A stretch of 64,000 bases of DNA from Prauserella shujinwangii (GCF_003001955.1 NZ_PVNH01000008.1:248001-312000); one strand, 5' to 3'. Shown: positions 36,662 to 46,720, counted from the stretch's first letter. Notes: generated from the letters alone by a model not told the origin. Numbers and translations are program-made.

Positions 36662-37378
36662 TCACCAGGGGACGACGCCCTCGTCGTCGAAGAAGCCGCC
36701 GCGCGGCCCGTCGTCCGGCAGGGTGGCGAGCCGGATCGCGATCGCGGCGCCCTGTTCGGGCGTCCTCGGCGCGTTGAAGCCGGTGAAGTCGGTCGCGACG
36801 TAGCCGGGGCAGCAGGCGTTCACGATGACGTTCGTGTCGGCGAGCCTGCGGGCGTACTGTGCCGTGAGGCTGTTGAGCATCGACTTCGACGGTGCGTACG
36901 CGGCCATGACCGGTCCGGTCCGCAGGGTCAGCGAGCCCATGTTGCTCGACACGTTCACGATGCGCGGCGCGTCCGCGCGGCGGAGCAGCGGGAGCACCGC
37001 GTTCGTCACCCGGACGACCCCGAACACGTTCGTGTCGAGCACGGTGCGGACGACGTCGAGGTCGAGCGTCGTCGGGTCCTGCGCGCCGCCCTCGGTCGGC
37101 CCGGAGATGCCCGCGTTGTTGACGAGCACGTCGAGCCGCCCCGCGGTCCGCTCGATGGCCGCCGCCGCGGCGGCGACGCTGTGGCCGGAGGTGACGTCGA
37201 GGGCGACCCCGAACGCGTCGGTGCCCGCGGCACGCAACCGCTCGACGGCCTCCTCGCGCCTGGCGTCGTCGCGCGCGCCCACCGCGACCGTGAAACCGAT
37301 CGCCCCGAGACCCCGGGCGATGGCGAAGCCGATTCCCTTGTTCGCGCCGGTGACCAGCGCGGTCTTCGTGTCGTTCAC
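36662..37378 (-). CDS. Short-chain dehydrogenase/reductase
   Basis: 238 residues. Cofactor motif VTGANKGIGFAIA (TGxxxGIG), VLVNNAGIS, and catalytic Ser in VNVSSNMG with Tyr-Lys in AAYAPSKS. It resembles plant-type carbonyl reductase-like SDRs using NADP(H). GTG start at 37378 with GGAGG very close. It is divergent from a LysR gene, with a GATACC/GGTATC operator between, so it is the likely target. Confidence 0.93.
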   Translation of the reverse strand: MNDTKTALVTGANKGIGFAIARGLGAIGFTVAVGARDDARREEAVERLRAAGTDAFGVALDVTSGHSVAAAAAAIERTAGRLDVLVNNAGISGPTEGGAQDPTTLDLDVVRTVLDTNVFGVVRVTNAVLPLLRRADAPRIVNVSSNMGSLTLRTGPVMAAYAPSKSMLNSLTAQYARRLADTNVIVNACCPGYVATDFTGFNAPRTPEQGAAIAIRLATLPDDGPRGGFFDDEGVVPW

Positions 37379-37434
37379 CCCTCCATGCTGGGCGCGCCGC
37401 GCGCGGGCCGTCCAAGACCGATTCAGTAGACTGT

Positions 37435-37451
37435 GATACCCGCCAGGTATC
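37435..37451. promoter_or_regulatory. Putative LysR operator (ATAC-N7-GTAT)
   Basis: GATACC (37435-37440) and GGTATC (37446-37451) make a perfect inverted repeat with a 5-nt centre, conforming to the T-N11-A rule for LysR-type regulators. It lies in the 90-bp region between the SDR and LysR genes. Confidence 0.65.
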
Positions 37452-37468
37452 TGTCGTGAGGTGGCCGT

Positions 37469-38347
37469 GTGGACGATCTCGAGACCCGCGAGCTGAGGTA
37501 CTTCGTCGCTGTCGCCGAGGAACTGCACTTCGGCCGCGCCGCCGACCGGCTCGGCATCGCACAACCACCCCTCTCCCGCGCGATCCGCGGGCTGGAACGG
37601 CGACTCGGGGTCCGGCTGCTCGACCGGGACCGCCGCGGCGTGGCACTGACCGAGGCCGGCGGGGTGCTGCTCCGGGAGGCGAGGACGGCCCTCGACGCGG
37701 TCGCGGCCGCCGCGCGCCGGACGCGGCGTGCCGGGGATCCGCGGCGGCCACTGGTGCTCGTGACGAAGGCCGGGGCGTCCCACGAGCTGCTGCGACGGCT
37801 CCTCGACACGGCCGCGAGCGAACCCGGTGCCGCACCGGTCGAGGTCCTCCTGTGCGAGGTGGGCGAGCAGGCACGGCGGCTCCGCGACGGGCACGCCGAC
37901 GTGGCACTCATGCACCGGCCGTTCGACGACCTCGCCGGGTTCGACACCGAGGACCTCTGCGTCGAAGGCCAGGTCGCGCTCCTGCCCGCGGGGCATCCGC
38001 TCGCGGCGCGCGACCAGCTCACGCTGGCGGAGGTCAGCGACGTGCCGGACCTGCCGCTCGCCCGGTGGCCCCGGCTCGACGGCTCCTACCCGGACGGACC
38101 CGGACCGGAGGTGCGCACCCAGTCGCAGCTCGCCCAGCTCGTGGCACTCGGCAGGACACTGCTCGTCATCCCGGCCTCCAGCCGTGCCTGGCAGTGGCCC
38201 GACCACGTCGCGGTACCGGTCGTCGACGCGCCGGACGTCACCACGGTGATCGCCTGGCCGCCGACCGGTCACTCACCGGCGGTCGCCTCACTCGTCCGTG
38301 CGGCGGCCAGGCTCCGCGAGACCGGGCTGCCCGTGCCCGCGGGCTGA
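37469..38347 (+). CDS. LysR-family transcriptional regulator
   Basis: 292 residues. The helix-turn-helix (about 5-65) contains LRYFVAVAEELHFGRAADRLGIAQPPLSRAI, standard for LysR; a periplasmic-binding-like effector domain follows (about 90-290). The GTG at 37469 has GAGG 8 nt before it. It probably activates or represses the divergent SDR gene through the palindrome between them. Confidence 0.93.
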   Translation: MDDLETRELRYFVAVAEELHFGRAADRLGIAQPPLSRAIRGLERRLGVRLLDRDRRGVALTEAGGVLLREARTALDAVAAAARRTRRAGDPRRPLVLVTKAGASHELLRRLLDTAASEPGAAPVEVLLCEVGEQARRLRDGHADVALMHRPFDDLAGFDTEDLCVEGQVALLPAGHPLAARDQLTLAEVSDVPDLPLARWPRLDGSYPDGPGPEVRTQSQLAQLVALGRTLLVIPASSRAWQWPDHVAVPVVDAPDVTTVIAWPPTGHSPAVASLVRAAARLRETGLPVPAG

Positions 38348-38374
38348 GCGCGCCGCTCGCACCGGACCGTCCGC

Positions 38375-39016
38375 TCAGTCCTGCTCGGGCGGTGGCGCGG
38401 TGTACGCGGCGACGACCCGGTCCGCCGCCGCCCTGGCCTCGGCAGGATCGGTGCCGGCCCCGACGTTCGCCTCGTACCAGCGCTCGCCGCTCTCGGTGAG
38501 GAACCGCCTGCCCTCGTCCGACATCGTCCAGGCGGCGCTCTCCTGCGGATCGACCTGCGGAGCGCCCGCCACGTGCAGCGCCAGGCCCATGAGCGCCATG
38601 TCCCAGCCGATGCCGACCGCGCCCGGACCGAACTGGGCCCAGAGCTCGTCGCTCACGTGCGCCGTGTGCTCCAGCTCGAACCTGGCCTTCCCGTCGTCGG
38701 CGGAGAGGCGCACCTCGATCCAGCTGACCTCGCCGCCGTACTCCCACGTCGCCGCGAAGCTCTTCGGCGGATCGCACCGCTCGATCGTGCCGCTCGCGTT
38801 CCCTTCGAGCTGGAATCGCCCGTGCAGGCGCAGGTCTCCCGACACGGGCATGAACCACCGGGCGATGCGCTCCGGGGTGGTGACCGCGTCCCACAGGTCC
38901 TCCACCGTGGTGTCGTACACCTGGCTCACGGAGAGCACCCGCGCCTCCCCCGCCTCCAGTGTCCGGCTGCCCAGCTGCCGCCGGACCGCGCTGATCTGGT
39001 GCCGCACGTCGATCAT
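38375..39016 (-). CDS. SRPBCC / AHSA1-domain protein
   Basis: 213 residues. The START-like AHSA1 core spans about 25-150: VYDTTVEDLWDAVTTPERIARWF, GRFQLEGNASGTI and WEYGGEVSWIEVRL. A C-terminal extension of about 60 residues follows. Such proteins are commonly encoded with ArsR repressors. The ATG overlaps the ArsR stop (ATGA) and has GAGGAGG 6 nt upstream, so the two are coupled. Confidence 0.88.
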   Translation of the reverse strand: MIDVRHQISAVRRQLGSRTLEAGEARVLSVSQVYDTTVEDLWDAVTTPERIARWFMPVSGDLRLHGRFQLEGNASGTIERCDPPKSFAATWEYGGEVSWIEVRLSADDGKARFELEHTAHVSDELWAQFGPGAVGIGWDMALMGLALHVAGAPQVDPQESAAWTMSDEGRRFLTESGERWYEANVGAGTDPAEARAAADRVVAAYTAPPPEQD

Positions 39017-39387
39017 GAGTTCCTCCTCTGGTCCGGCTCCGGTACCGCACCGGAGCCACGAAGCCGGCGTTCCCGTTTTCCGCGAGCCACTTCGGTCGCC
39101 AGCGCGTCGAGATGAGGCGTCCAGAACCGCCGGAACCGGTCGAGCCACACGTCGACGTCGCGCAACGGCGCGGAGTTCACCGCGTAGAGCCGCCGGGTGC
39201 CCTCGGGGCGCACGGTGGCGAACCCGTTCTCCCGCAGCACTTTCAGGTGCTGGGAGACGGCGGGCTGGCTGATGCCGAACTCCCCCTGGATCACCGCGCA
39301 GAGCGCCCCGGAGGTCCGCTCGCCGTCGGCGAGCAGCTCCAGGATGCGGCGGCGGACCGGGTCGCCGAGGACGTCGAACGCGTGCAC
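39013..39387 (-). CDS. ArsR-family transcriptional regulator
   Basis: 124 residues with one winged helix: DPVRRRILELLADGERTSGAL, GISQPAVSQHLKVLRENGFATVRPEG. No metal-binding cysteine motif of the ArsR/CadC type is seen, so it is probably one of the ligand-independent or SdpR-like members paired with AHSA1 proteins. GTG at 39387 lies about 7 nt after TAGATT, a likely leaderless start. A CTTATATAAG palindrome sits just upstream, suggesting autorepression. Confidence 0.9.
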   Translation of the reverse strand: MHAFDVLGDPVRRRILELLADGERTSGALCAVIQGEFGISQPAVSQHLKVLRENGFATVRPEGTRRLYAVNSAPLRDVDVWLDRFRRFWTPHLDALATEVARGKRERRLRGSGAVPEPDQRRNS

Positions 39388-39409
39388 GATCGCAATCTAA
39401 CAGTCGCCA

Positions 39410-39419
39410 CTTATATAAG
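39410..39419. promoter_or_regulatory. AT-rich palindrome upstream of the arsR-type gene
   Basis: CTTATATAAG, a perfect 10-bp palindrome, 23 bp before the GTG and in the promoter region. It is one of the few AT-rich spots in the window and is a plausible operator for the ArsR-family protein. Confidence 0.5.
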
Positions 39420-39533
39420 CAATGGCTAAATCTCTGCCGTTTCGCTCAGCGGAAAGCACGTCTGCGACGAGCGCGGAGCGGGCCGCATGATGGCGCGCGT
39501 CCCCCGGAAACCGCAGCAGCAGAAGGAGTCACC

Positions 39534-40994
39534 GTGGGCTTTCTCGACGGCGAGGAGTGGCAGGGCCGGATCTTCACGGGCTCGTGGGAGCGCGCCGACG
39601 GCGGGGACGCCGCCGTCACCGAGCCGGCCACCGGGGAGACCCTCGGCCGCGTCGGCACGGCGGCGGGGCCCGACCTGGCGCGTGCGGCCGAGCGGGCCGC
39701 GAAGGCGCAGCGGGAGTGGGCGGAGGCGCCGTTCCACGAGCGGGCCGCCGTCCTGCGCCGCGCGGGCGACCTGTGGCGCGCGCACGCCGACGAGCTGCGG
39801 GACTGGCTCGTGCGGGAGTCGGGCAGCATCCCTGGCAAGGCGGACTTCGAGCTGCACGTCGCCGCCCAGGAGTGTTACGAGGCGGCCGCGCTCCCCTCGC
39901 ACTCGCTCGGCGAGATCCTGCCCAGCGAGGCACCCCGGCTCAGCATGGCGCGACGCGTGCCCGCGGGCGTGGTCGGCGTGATCTCCCCGTTCAACGCGCC
40001 GCTCATCCTCTCCATCCGGTCCGTGGCCCCCGCGCTCGCGCTCGGCAACGCGGTGGTGCTCAAGCCGGACCCGCGCACCGCGGTGTGCGGCGGCGTGGCG
40101 CTGGCCCGGGTGTTCGAGGAGGCGGGGCTGCCCCCGGGCGTGCTGCACGTGCTCCCCGGTGGCGCGGACATCGGCGCCGCGCTGATCGAGGACCCGCACG
40201 TGCGGACCATCTCCTTCACCGGCTCGACCGCCGCCGGGCGCGCGGTCGGTGAACTGGCAGGCAAACACCTCAAGCGCGCCCATCTCGAGCTGGGCGGCAA
40301 CTCCGCGCTGATCGTGCTCGACGACGTCGACGTGGAGCGGACGACGAGCGCCGCGGCGTGGGGCTCGTTCTTCCACCAGGGCCAGATCTGCATGACGACC
40401 GGGCGGCACCTGGTGCACGAGTCGGTCTACGACGACTACGTCGCGCGGCTGGCGGACACGGCGTCGCACCTGCCCGTCGGCGACCCCGCGACCGCCGAGG
40501 TGGCACTCGGCCCGATCATCGACGAGCGGCAGCGCGACAAGATCCACTCCCTCGTCACGTCCAGTGTGGACGCCGGAGCGACCCTCGCCGCGGGCGGCGA
40601 GTACGACGGCCTGTTCTACCGGCCGACGGTGCTCGCCGACACCGGCCCCTCCGTGCCCGCCTACGAGCAGGAGGTGTTCGGCCCGGTGGCGCCGGTGGCC
40701 CGGTTCCGCACCGCGGAGGAGGCCGCCGAGCTGGCGGCGGCCAGCGAGTACGGCCTCTCGCTTGGCATCCTGACGCGCGACGTGAACAGGGGACTCGCGC
40801 TCGCCGACCGCATCCCGACGGGGATCGTGCACATCAACGACCAGACGGTCAACGACGAGGCGCACGCGCCGTTCGGCGGCGTGCGCGCTTCCGGCACGGG
40901 CTCCCGCTTCGGCGGCGCGGCGGCGAACATCGAGGCGTTCACCGAGACCCGCTGGGTGACCGTGCGCGGCGACGTCGCGGGCTACCCGTTCTGA
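39534..40994 (+). CDS. Benzaldehyde dehydrogenase-like aldehyde dehydrogenase
   Basis: 486 residues. Catalytic Cys286 in HQGQICMTTGR and general-base Glu252 in LELGGNSALI, with the Rossmann motif FTGSTAAGRAVGELAG, make a complete NAD(P)-dependent ALDH. The sequence style (PLILSIRSVAPALALGNAVVLKPDPRT) resembles benzaldehyde/vanillin-type dehydrogenases. GTG at 39534 with AAGGAG 5 nt upstream. No clear operon partner; a ThDP decarboxylase-like gene lies 7 kb downstream. Confidence 0.9.
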   Translation: MGFLDGEEWQGRIFTGSWERADGGDAAVTEPATGETLGRVGTAAGPDLARAAERAAKAQREWAEAPFHERAAVLRRAGDLWRAHADELRDWLVRESGSIPGKADFELHVAAQECYEAAALPSHSLGEILPSEAPRLSMARRVPAGVVGVISPFNAPLILSIRSVAPALALGNAVVLKPDPRTAVCGGVALARVFEEAGLPPGVLHVLPGGADIGAALIEDPHVRTISFTGSTAAGRAVGELAGKHLKRAHLELGGNSALIVLDDVDVERTTSAAAWGSFFHQGQICMTTGRHLVHESVYDDYVARLADTASHLPVGDPATAEVALGPIIDERQRDKIHSLVTSSVDAGATLAAGGEYDGLFYRPTVLADTGPSVPAYEQEVFGPVAPVARFRTAEEAAELAAASEYGLSLGILTRDVNRGLALADRIPTGIVHINDQTVNDEAHAPFGGVRASGTGSRFGGAAANIEAFTETRWVTVRGDVAGYPF

Positions 40995-41020
40995 CCGGCA
41001 CCCCCGGCTAACCTGGTGCG

Positions 41021-44000
41021 GTGGCCGTCGAGCTGGTCCTGCTCACGCGGGTGTCGTACCGCGGCCGGGAGATCACCGGTCCCCGGCTGCGGGGCCTGCT
41101 CGCGCTGCTGGCCGACGACCTGCGGACCGGCTGCGGCACCGCCCGGCTGGTGGAAGGGCTCTGGCCGGACGCCCGGCCGGAGCACCCCACCAAGGCGCTG
41201 CAGATCCTCGTCTCCCGAGCCCGCGCGCGACTGGGCGGCGAGCTGATCGAGAGCACCCCGGCGGGCTACCGGCTGGCACTGCGGGAGGACGAGGTGGACG
41301 CCTCGGCGGTGCTCCGGCGCGCCACCGCCGCCGCGCGGTGCCTGCGGGCGGGCGAGTATCCGGCCGCGCTGTCCCACGCCGACGCGGGGCTCGCGCTGTG
41401 GGACGGGGCGCCGGACGATCCTCCTCCCGGGTGGGCGGATCCGGTCGCCGCACTGCGCGCGGACCGCGCACCGGCCCACCAGGAACTGGCCAGGACGCGG
41501 GCGCTCGCGCTGGCCGGGCTGGGCAGGTACGCCGAGGCCACCGGCGAGCTGGCCCGGGTGTTCGCCCGGCGGTCCCGCGACGAGGAGATACTGCACGAGC
41601 TGCTGCGCAGCGAGGCGGCGACGGCGGGCCCCGCGGCGGCACTGGCCCGGTTCGACGCCTACCGCCGCGGCCTGCGTGACGACCTCGGCACCGATCCCGG
41701 CCCCGCGCTGCGGGCGCTGCACGAGCAGCTGCTGCGCGGCACCGCACCGGCCGTCCGGCGCGGTGTCCCGCACGAGCCCAACCCGCTGCTCGGCCGGGAG
41801 GCCGACGTCACCGCGGTGACCGAACTGCTCCGCACGGCGCGGGTCACGTCGATCGTGGGCATCGGCGGACTCGGCAAGACCCGCCTCGCGCACGCCGTCG
41901 CGCACCGGACCGAGCTGCCCGTCGTGCACTTCGTCGCGCTGGCGGGGATCGCGCGCGACACCGAGGTGGCGGACGAGGTGGCGGCGGCACTCGGCGCCGG
42001 GGAGTCGCGACGGACCCCGGTCGGCGCGGCGGCCACGGACTCGGCCACCGCGGTCACCGCCGCGCTCGGCGGCGGTCCGGCGCTGCTGGTGCTGGACAAC
42101 TGCGAGCACGTCGTCGCCGGGGTCGCCGACCTGGTGCGCGGGCTGGTGGCCGCGACCAGGGACCTGCGCGTGCTCACCACCAGCCGCACCCCGCTCGGGC
42201 TGACGTCCGAGTCGGTGTACCCGCTGCCCGAACTGGACCAGGCCACCACCGTCGAGCTGTTCACCCGGCGAGCCCGTGCCGCCCGGCCGGGCGCCGACCT
42301 GCCCGCCGCGGAGGTGGATCGGCTGTGCCGTCACCTCGACGGTCTCCCCCTCGCCGTCGAACTCGCCGCGGCACGGGTGCGGGTGCTGTCGGTCGCCGAG
42401 ATCACGCGGCGGCTCGCGGACCGCTTCGCGCTGCTGCGCGGCGGGGCCAGGGACACCCCCGAACGGCACCACACCCTGCGCGCCGTGGTCGACTGGAGCT
42501 GGAATCTCCTCGGCGACGACGGGCGGGCCGCACTGCGGGCGCTGTCGGTGTTCCCCGGCGGGTTCACCGCGGACGCCGCGGCGTACGTGCTCGGCGGCGA
42601 CGCGCTGGAGCTGCTCGAACACCTGGTGGACCAGTCGCTGCTGAAGGTCACCGAGGAGCGGGCGGGCACGCGTTTCCGGATGCTGGAGACCGTGCGTGAG
42701 TTCAGCGCCGGGCACCGGGAGGCCGCGGGCGAGACGGACTCCGCGCTGCGCGGCTTCCTGGCGTGGGCCCGCGACTTCGGAACGGCGCATCACGCCTCCG
42801 TCTTCGGCCCCGAACCGCGCCGGGAGGGCGAGCGGATCCGCGCGGAGCAGGACAACCTGCTGCAGGCGCTGCGGCACGCGATCGCCCGGGACGACACCGC
42901 CACGGTGGCCGCGACGGCCGCCGCGCTCGGCGGCCTGTGGATCGGCGACTCCGACTACACCCGGATGGTGCCGCTCATCGCGGAGATCGTCCGGCAGCTG
43001 TCGCACGTCCGGCCGGAGCCCGGTGTCACGGAGGCCGCCCGCGCGGCGGCCACGCTGTGCACCGCGTACTGCCTGACCGTGCAGGGCTCCCACCTCGCGC
43101 GGGCGCTGTTCGCCCTGCGCAGGCTGCCGCCGGCCGCGCCGGACACCCCGGTCCGGGCCGCCGCGACGGTGCTGTGCCGCCTGCCGGAGCTCGCCGGCTC
43201 CGGTCCAGCCGCGCTGGACGAGCTGTGCGACGGCGACGAGCCGCTGGTTGCCGGGTTCGCCAGCGCGCTCGCCAGTTACGCCTGGCACGGCGTGGGCGAC
43301 GTGGACCGGGCGCTGGCCGCGAGCCGGCGGATGATCGACGTGTTCGCCGCCGAGGCGACACCGTGGATGCTGCTCATGGCGCACTCCCGGATGGGCGAGC
43401 TGTGCCTGCAGATCAACCGGGGCGAGGAGGGCAGGCGGCATTTGCGGGCGGCACTGGCCCTGATGGAGGAGGCGGGCACCTGGCCGGACACGATCGGCAT
43501 CCGCTGGGCGCTGGTCGTCGCCAACCTCCAGCTCGGGGCCGTCGACGAGGCCGAGGAATGGCTGAGCAGGGTGGCTCCGGACCTGGTGGAGGACGACCTC
43601 GGCCTCGTCACCTTCGACCTCGCCGTCCGCGCCGAGATCCGGCTCGCCCGCGGCGACGTCGAGGGCGGGCTGCGGCGTGGCGGCGCGCCTGCGCCCGGCT
43701 GACCGACGCGGTCGGCCGGGCGGGCGGCGCCGTCCCCGGGCTCGAGCCATGGGTACTGGAGGTGCGGGCGGTCGTCGTGGTGGCCCACGCCCAGCATCGC
43801 CGGCTCGACCGCGTCGAGCCCCTGGTGCGGGAACTGCCGGAGCACGCGCGGGCCGTGCTCGCCGGCTCCCCGGACCGGCCGCCCGCGCCGTTCGTGGACT
43901 TCCCGGTCTGCGGTGCGCTGCTGCTGGCACTGGCCATGGTGGACCTCGACCGCGGCCGGGCCGGCGACGAGCACGCGGCGAGGTCCGGGGTCCGGCTGGT

Positions 44001-44223
44001 GGCCCTGGCGGAACGGTTCCAGTACCTGCGGAACTTCCAGCCGACGATGTCGGCCGAGCGTGCCAGGGAGGCGGCCCGGCACGCGGCGGGGCCGGCGTAC
44101 GCCGACGCGGTGTCGGCGTACGCCGGCCTCACCCCCGGTGAGCTGCGGCCCGCCGCGCTGGCGGTGCTGGCGGACCGTCAGGCCGCCGGCTCGCGGTTGA
44201 ACAGCGCCTTCGCCCAGACGTAA
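41021..44223 (+). pseudogene. AfsR/SARP-type regulator with NB-ARC and TPR domains, frameshifted near 43675
   Basis: The first frame runs 41021-43702 (893 residues): winged helix (about 10-85), BTAD helical domain (about 95-245), NB-ARC with P-loop IVGIGGLGKTRLAHA (about 279) and Walker B LLVLDNCEH, then TPR-like repeats. At about 43673-43678 similarity leaves this frame and continues in the next frame (WRRACARLTDAVGRAGGAVP... to the TAA at 44221-44223), giving the usual C-terminal segment with DFPVCGALLLALAMVDLDR. A single missing base, probably a G in CTGCGGCGTGG, explains it. It may be a true mutation or a sequencing error. GTG at 41021 follows TAACCT, a likely leaderless start. It is convergent with the ABC exporter, overlapping its end by 46 bp. 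Confidence 0.85.
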
Positions 44224-44984
44224 CCGGCCAGTGCGATGCCGGCGGACCAGGCGACGGTGAGCACCGCGCTGTTGCCGATCGGTGTGCCCAGCAGCAGCCC
44301 GCGCACGGTCTCGATGAACGGCGTGAACGGCTGGTACTCGGCGAACACGCGGAGCACCGTGGGCATCGACTCCGGCGGGACGAACCCGCTGCCCAGGAAC
44401 GGCAGGAACACCAGCGGCATCGGCAGGTTGCTGGCCGCCTCGACCGTCTTGGTCACCATGCCGAGCGCCACCGACAGCCAGGTGATCGCGAAGGCGATGA
44501 GGACGAGCACCCCGGCCGCGGCGAGCCACCCGGCGAGGCCCGCGGTGGGCCGGAACCCGACGAGCAGCGCGACCCCGGTGACGACGGCCAGCCCCAGCAC
44601 GGCCTGGATCACGCTGCCGAGCACGTGCCCGGTCAGCACCGACACCCGCGCGATCGCCATCGTGCGGAACCGGGCGATGACGCCCTCCGTCATGTCCATC
44701 GCCACCGAGATCGCGGTGCCCTGCGCGTTCGCGGCGATGGTCATCAGCAGGATGCCGGGGGCGACGTAGTTGGCGTACTCCGCGCGGCCGCCCGCCGCGC
44801 CGCCGAGCCCGGCGCCGAGCGTGCCGCCGAACACGTACACGAACAGCAGCAGGAACACCACCGGCATCCCGATGAGCGTCACCGTCATCGACGGGTACCG
44901 CACCATGTGTTTGAGGCTGCGGCGCAGCATCGTCGTGGAGTCGCCGAAGGCGCGGGACAGGGTCTTGGTGGTCACCAGTGTCAT
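44178..44984 (-). CDS. ABC-2 type exporter permease (DrrB-like)
   Basis: 268 residues, six membrane helices. MVRYPSMTVTLIGMPVVFLLLFVYVFG, NYVAPGILLMTIAANAQGTAISVAMDMTEG and GSGFVPPESMPTVLRVFAEYQPFTPF are typical of daunorubicin-type ABC-2 permeases. It pairs with the ATPase gene by an ATGA overlap. It is convergent with the AfsR-like pseudogene. The substrate is unknown; drug or antibiotic efflux is likely. Confidence 0.92.
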   Translation of the reverse strand: MTLVTTKTLSRAFGDSTTMLRRSLKHMVRYPSMTVTLIGMPVVFLLLFVYVFGGTLGAGLGGAAGGRAEYANYVAPGILLMTIAANAQGTAISVAMDMTEGVIARFRTMAIARVSVLTGHVLGSVIQAVLGLAVVTGVALLVGFRPTAGLAGWLAAAGVLVLIAFAITWLSVALGMVTKTVEAASNLPMPLVFLPFLGSGFVPPESMPTVLRVFAEYQPFTPFIETVRGLLLGTPIGNSAVLTVAWSAGIALAGYVWAKALFNREPAA

Positions 44985-45949
44985 CGGGCGCTCTCCTTGG
45001 CACGGTCGGCACGGTCGGTCCCGCCGGTGAGGGCGAGGAAGACGTCGTCGAGGTCGGGCGTGTGCACGGTCAGGTCCCCGACCTCCACTCCGGCGTCGTC
45101 GAGGCGGTCGAGCAGGGCGCGCAGGGAGCGGACGCCGCCGTCGCCGGGAACCCGCAGGGTCAGCTCGTCGTCGTCGGCGGAGCCGCCGCCGAGTGCGCGG
45201 GCGGCCGCGGCGAGGTCGCGCGGATCGGAGAACGACAGCCGGACGTGGCCCCCGGGGACCTGCCGCTTCAGTTCGGCCGCGGTGCCCTCGGCGACCAGCC
45301 TGCCGTGGTCGAGCAGCGCGATGCGGTCGGCGAGCTGGTCGGCCTCCTCCAGGTACTGGGTGGTGAGCAGGACGGTGACCCCGTCGGCCACCAGCCCCCT
45401 CACCACGTCCCACAGGCCGCGGCGGCTGCGCGGGTCAAGCCCGGTCGTCGGCTCGTCCAGGAACACCACCCGCGGGTCGCCGACAAGACCCATGGCGAGG
45501 TCCAGCCTGCGCCGCATGCCGCCCGAGTAGGTGGCCACCGGCTTCCGCGCCGCCTCGGTGAGGCCGAACCGGTCGAGCAGTTCGGCGGCGCGCCGCCGGC
45601 CCGCGCGTTTGCCGAGGTGGTGCAGGGCGGCCATGAGGAGCAGGTTCTCCTCACCGGTGAGCAGGTTGTCGACCGCGGCGAACTGCCCGGTCACGCCGAT
45701 CGCGGCCCGCACGCTGTCGGGTTCGCGGACGACGTCGTGCCCGGCGACGCGCAGGTCGCCGCCGTCCGCGCCGATCAGCGTGGACAGGATGCGCACGATC
45801 GTGGTCTTGCCCGCGCCGTTGGGGCCGAGCAGCGCGAAGACGGTGCCGCTCGGCACGGTGAGGTCGATGCCGTCGAGCACCACCTGGTCGCCGAACGACT
45901 TGCGCAGGTCCCGGACCGCGATCGCGGGCCGGGTCGGTTCGAATGTCAT
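44981..45949 (-). CDS. ABC exporter ATPase (DrrA-like)
   Basis: 322 residues. Walker A LLGPNGAGKTT, Q-loop, signature YSGGMRRRLDLA, Walker B VVFLDEPTTGLDPRSRRG and H-loop region, with a DrrA-type C-terminal domain ending in DLDDVFLALTG. ATG at 45949; weak ribosome-binding site. It is co-translated with the permease. Divergent from the MDMPI-family gene. Confidence 0.94.
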   Translation of the reverse strand: MTFEPTRPAIAVRDLRKSFGDQVVLDGIDLTVPSGTVFALLGPNGAGKTTIVRILSTLIGADGGDLRVAGHDVVREPDSVRAAIGVTGQFAAVDNLLTGEENLLLMAALHHLGKRAGRRRAAELLDRFGLTEAARKPVATYSGGMRRRLDLAMGLVGDPRVVFLDEPTTGLDPRSRRGLWDVVRGLVADGVTVLLTTQYLEEADQLADRIALLDHGRLVAEGTAAELKRQVPGGHVRLSFSDPRDLAAAARALGGGSADDDELTLRVPGDGGVRSLRALLDRLDDAGVEVGDLTVHTPDLDDVFLALTGGTDRADRAKESAR

Positions 45950-46069
45950 GGGAGCAGCGTGCGGCTCGCCGGCTGCACGGCGGTTTCGCCGCGGTTTCGC
46001 GGCCCGCCGCCGCCGTTTCGTGGCAGGCTGAGCTCCGCGTGGAGGCGTTCGGCGAGGAGAGTGGAGCAC

Positions 46070-46708
46070 ATGGCCGGAACGAGGGAGGACTTCCTGGACA
46101 CCGCGAGGGCGGCGGGGGCATTGCTCAGGGAACCCGCTGTCGCGGCGGCGTGGCCCGAGCCGAGCGCGCTGCCCAAGCTCAGCGTCGGCGGGCTGGCCGG
46201 GCACCTGGCCTACCAGGTTCTCGCGCTGCCCCCGCTGCTCTCCTCGCCGCTGCCCGCCGAGGAGACCGTGTCCCTGCTCGGGCACTACGAGCGGGTCGAG
46301 TGGATCGGCGCCGACCTGGACGACGACGTCAACGTCCGCATCCGGCACGGCGGCGAGGACGCCGCGGCGGACGGTGCGGCGGCCCTCGCGGACCGGTTCG
46401 ACGCGGCCGTCGGCGACCTGGCCGGACGGCTGCCGGGCGTGGCCGACCGGCCGGTGCGGCTCTCCCTGTGGGGGCCGTGGTCGCTGCGGCTCGACGACCT
46501 GCTGGTCACCCGGATGATGGAGCTCGCGGTCCATTCCGACGACCTCGCGGTGAGCGTGGGGCTGCCGGGCCCCGCGCTGCCGCCGGGAGCCGTGGAGCGA
46601 GTGGTCGGCCTGCTTTCCCGGCTGGCCGTGCGCAGGCACGGGCCGACCGCCGTGCTGCGCGCGTTGAGCCGGGCCGAGCGGGCACCGGGCACCATCGCCG
46701 CGTTCTGA
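46070..46708 (+). CDS. Mycothiol-dependent maleylpyruvate isomerase (MDMPI)-family protein
   Basis: 212 residues. DinB-like helical bundle with metal-ligand candidates His in VGGLAGHLAYQ and His/Asp in ELAVHSDDLAVSVG. MDMPI-family proteins use mycothiol as cosubstrate in actinobacteria, but most have unknown substrates. ATG at 46070 with GGAG upstream. It is convergent with the IclR gene, 12 bp between stops. Confidence 0.8.
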   Translation: MAGTREDFLDTARAAGALLREPAVAAAWPEPSALPKLSVGGLAGHLAYQVLALPPLLSSPLPAEETVSLLGHYERVEWIGADLDDDVNVRIRHGGEDAAADGAAALADRFDAAVGDLAGRLPGVADRPVRLSLWGPWSLRLDDLLVTRMMELAVHSDDLAVSVGLPGPALPPGAVERVVGLLSRLAVRRHGPTAVLRALSRAERAPGTIAAF

Positions 46709-46720
46709 GAACCCGCCCGG

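Noticed and set aside
37379-38272. Upstream extension of the SDR frame
   Set aside because: It is antisense to the LysR gene; the TGxxxGIG motif begins only 10 residues after the GTG at 37378.
43276-45012. Minus-strand frame of 578 codons over the AfsR-like and permease genes
   Set aside because: Low-complexity Arg/Ala/Pro translation, no motif, and both real genes occupy the other frames.
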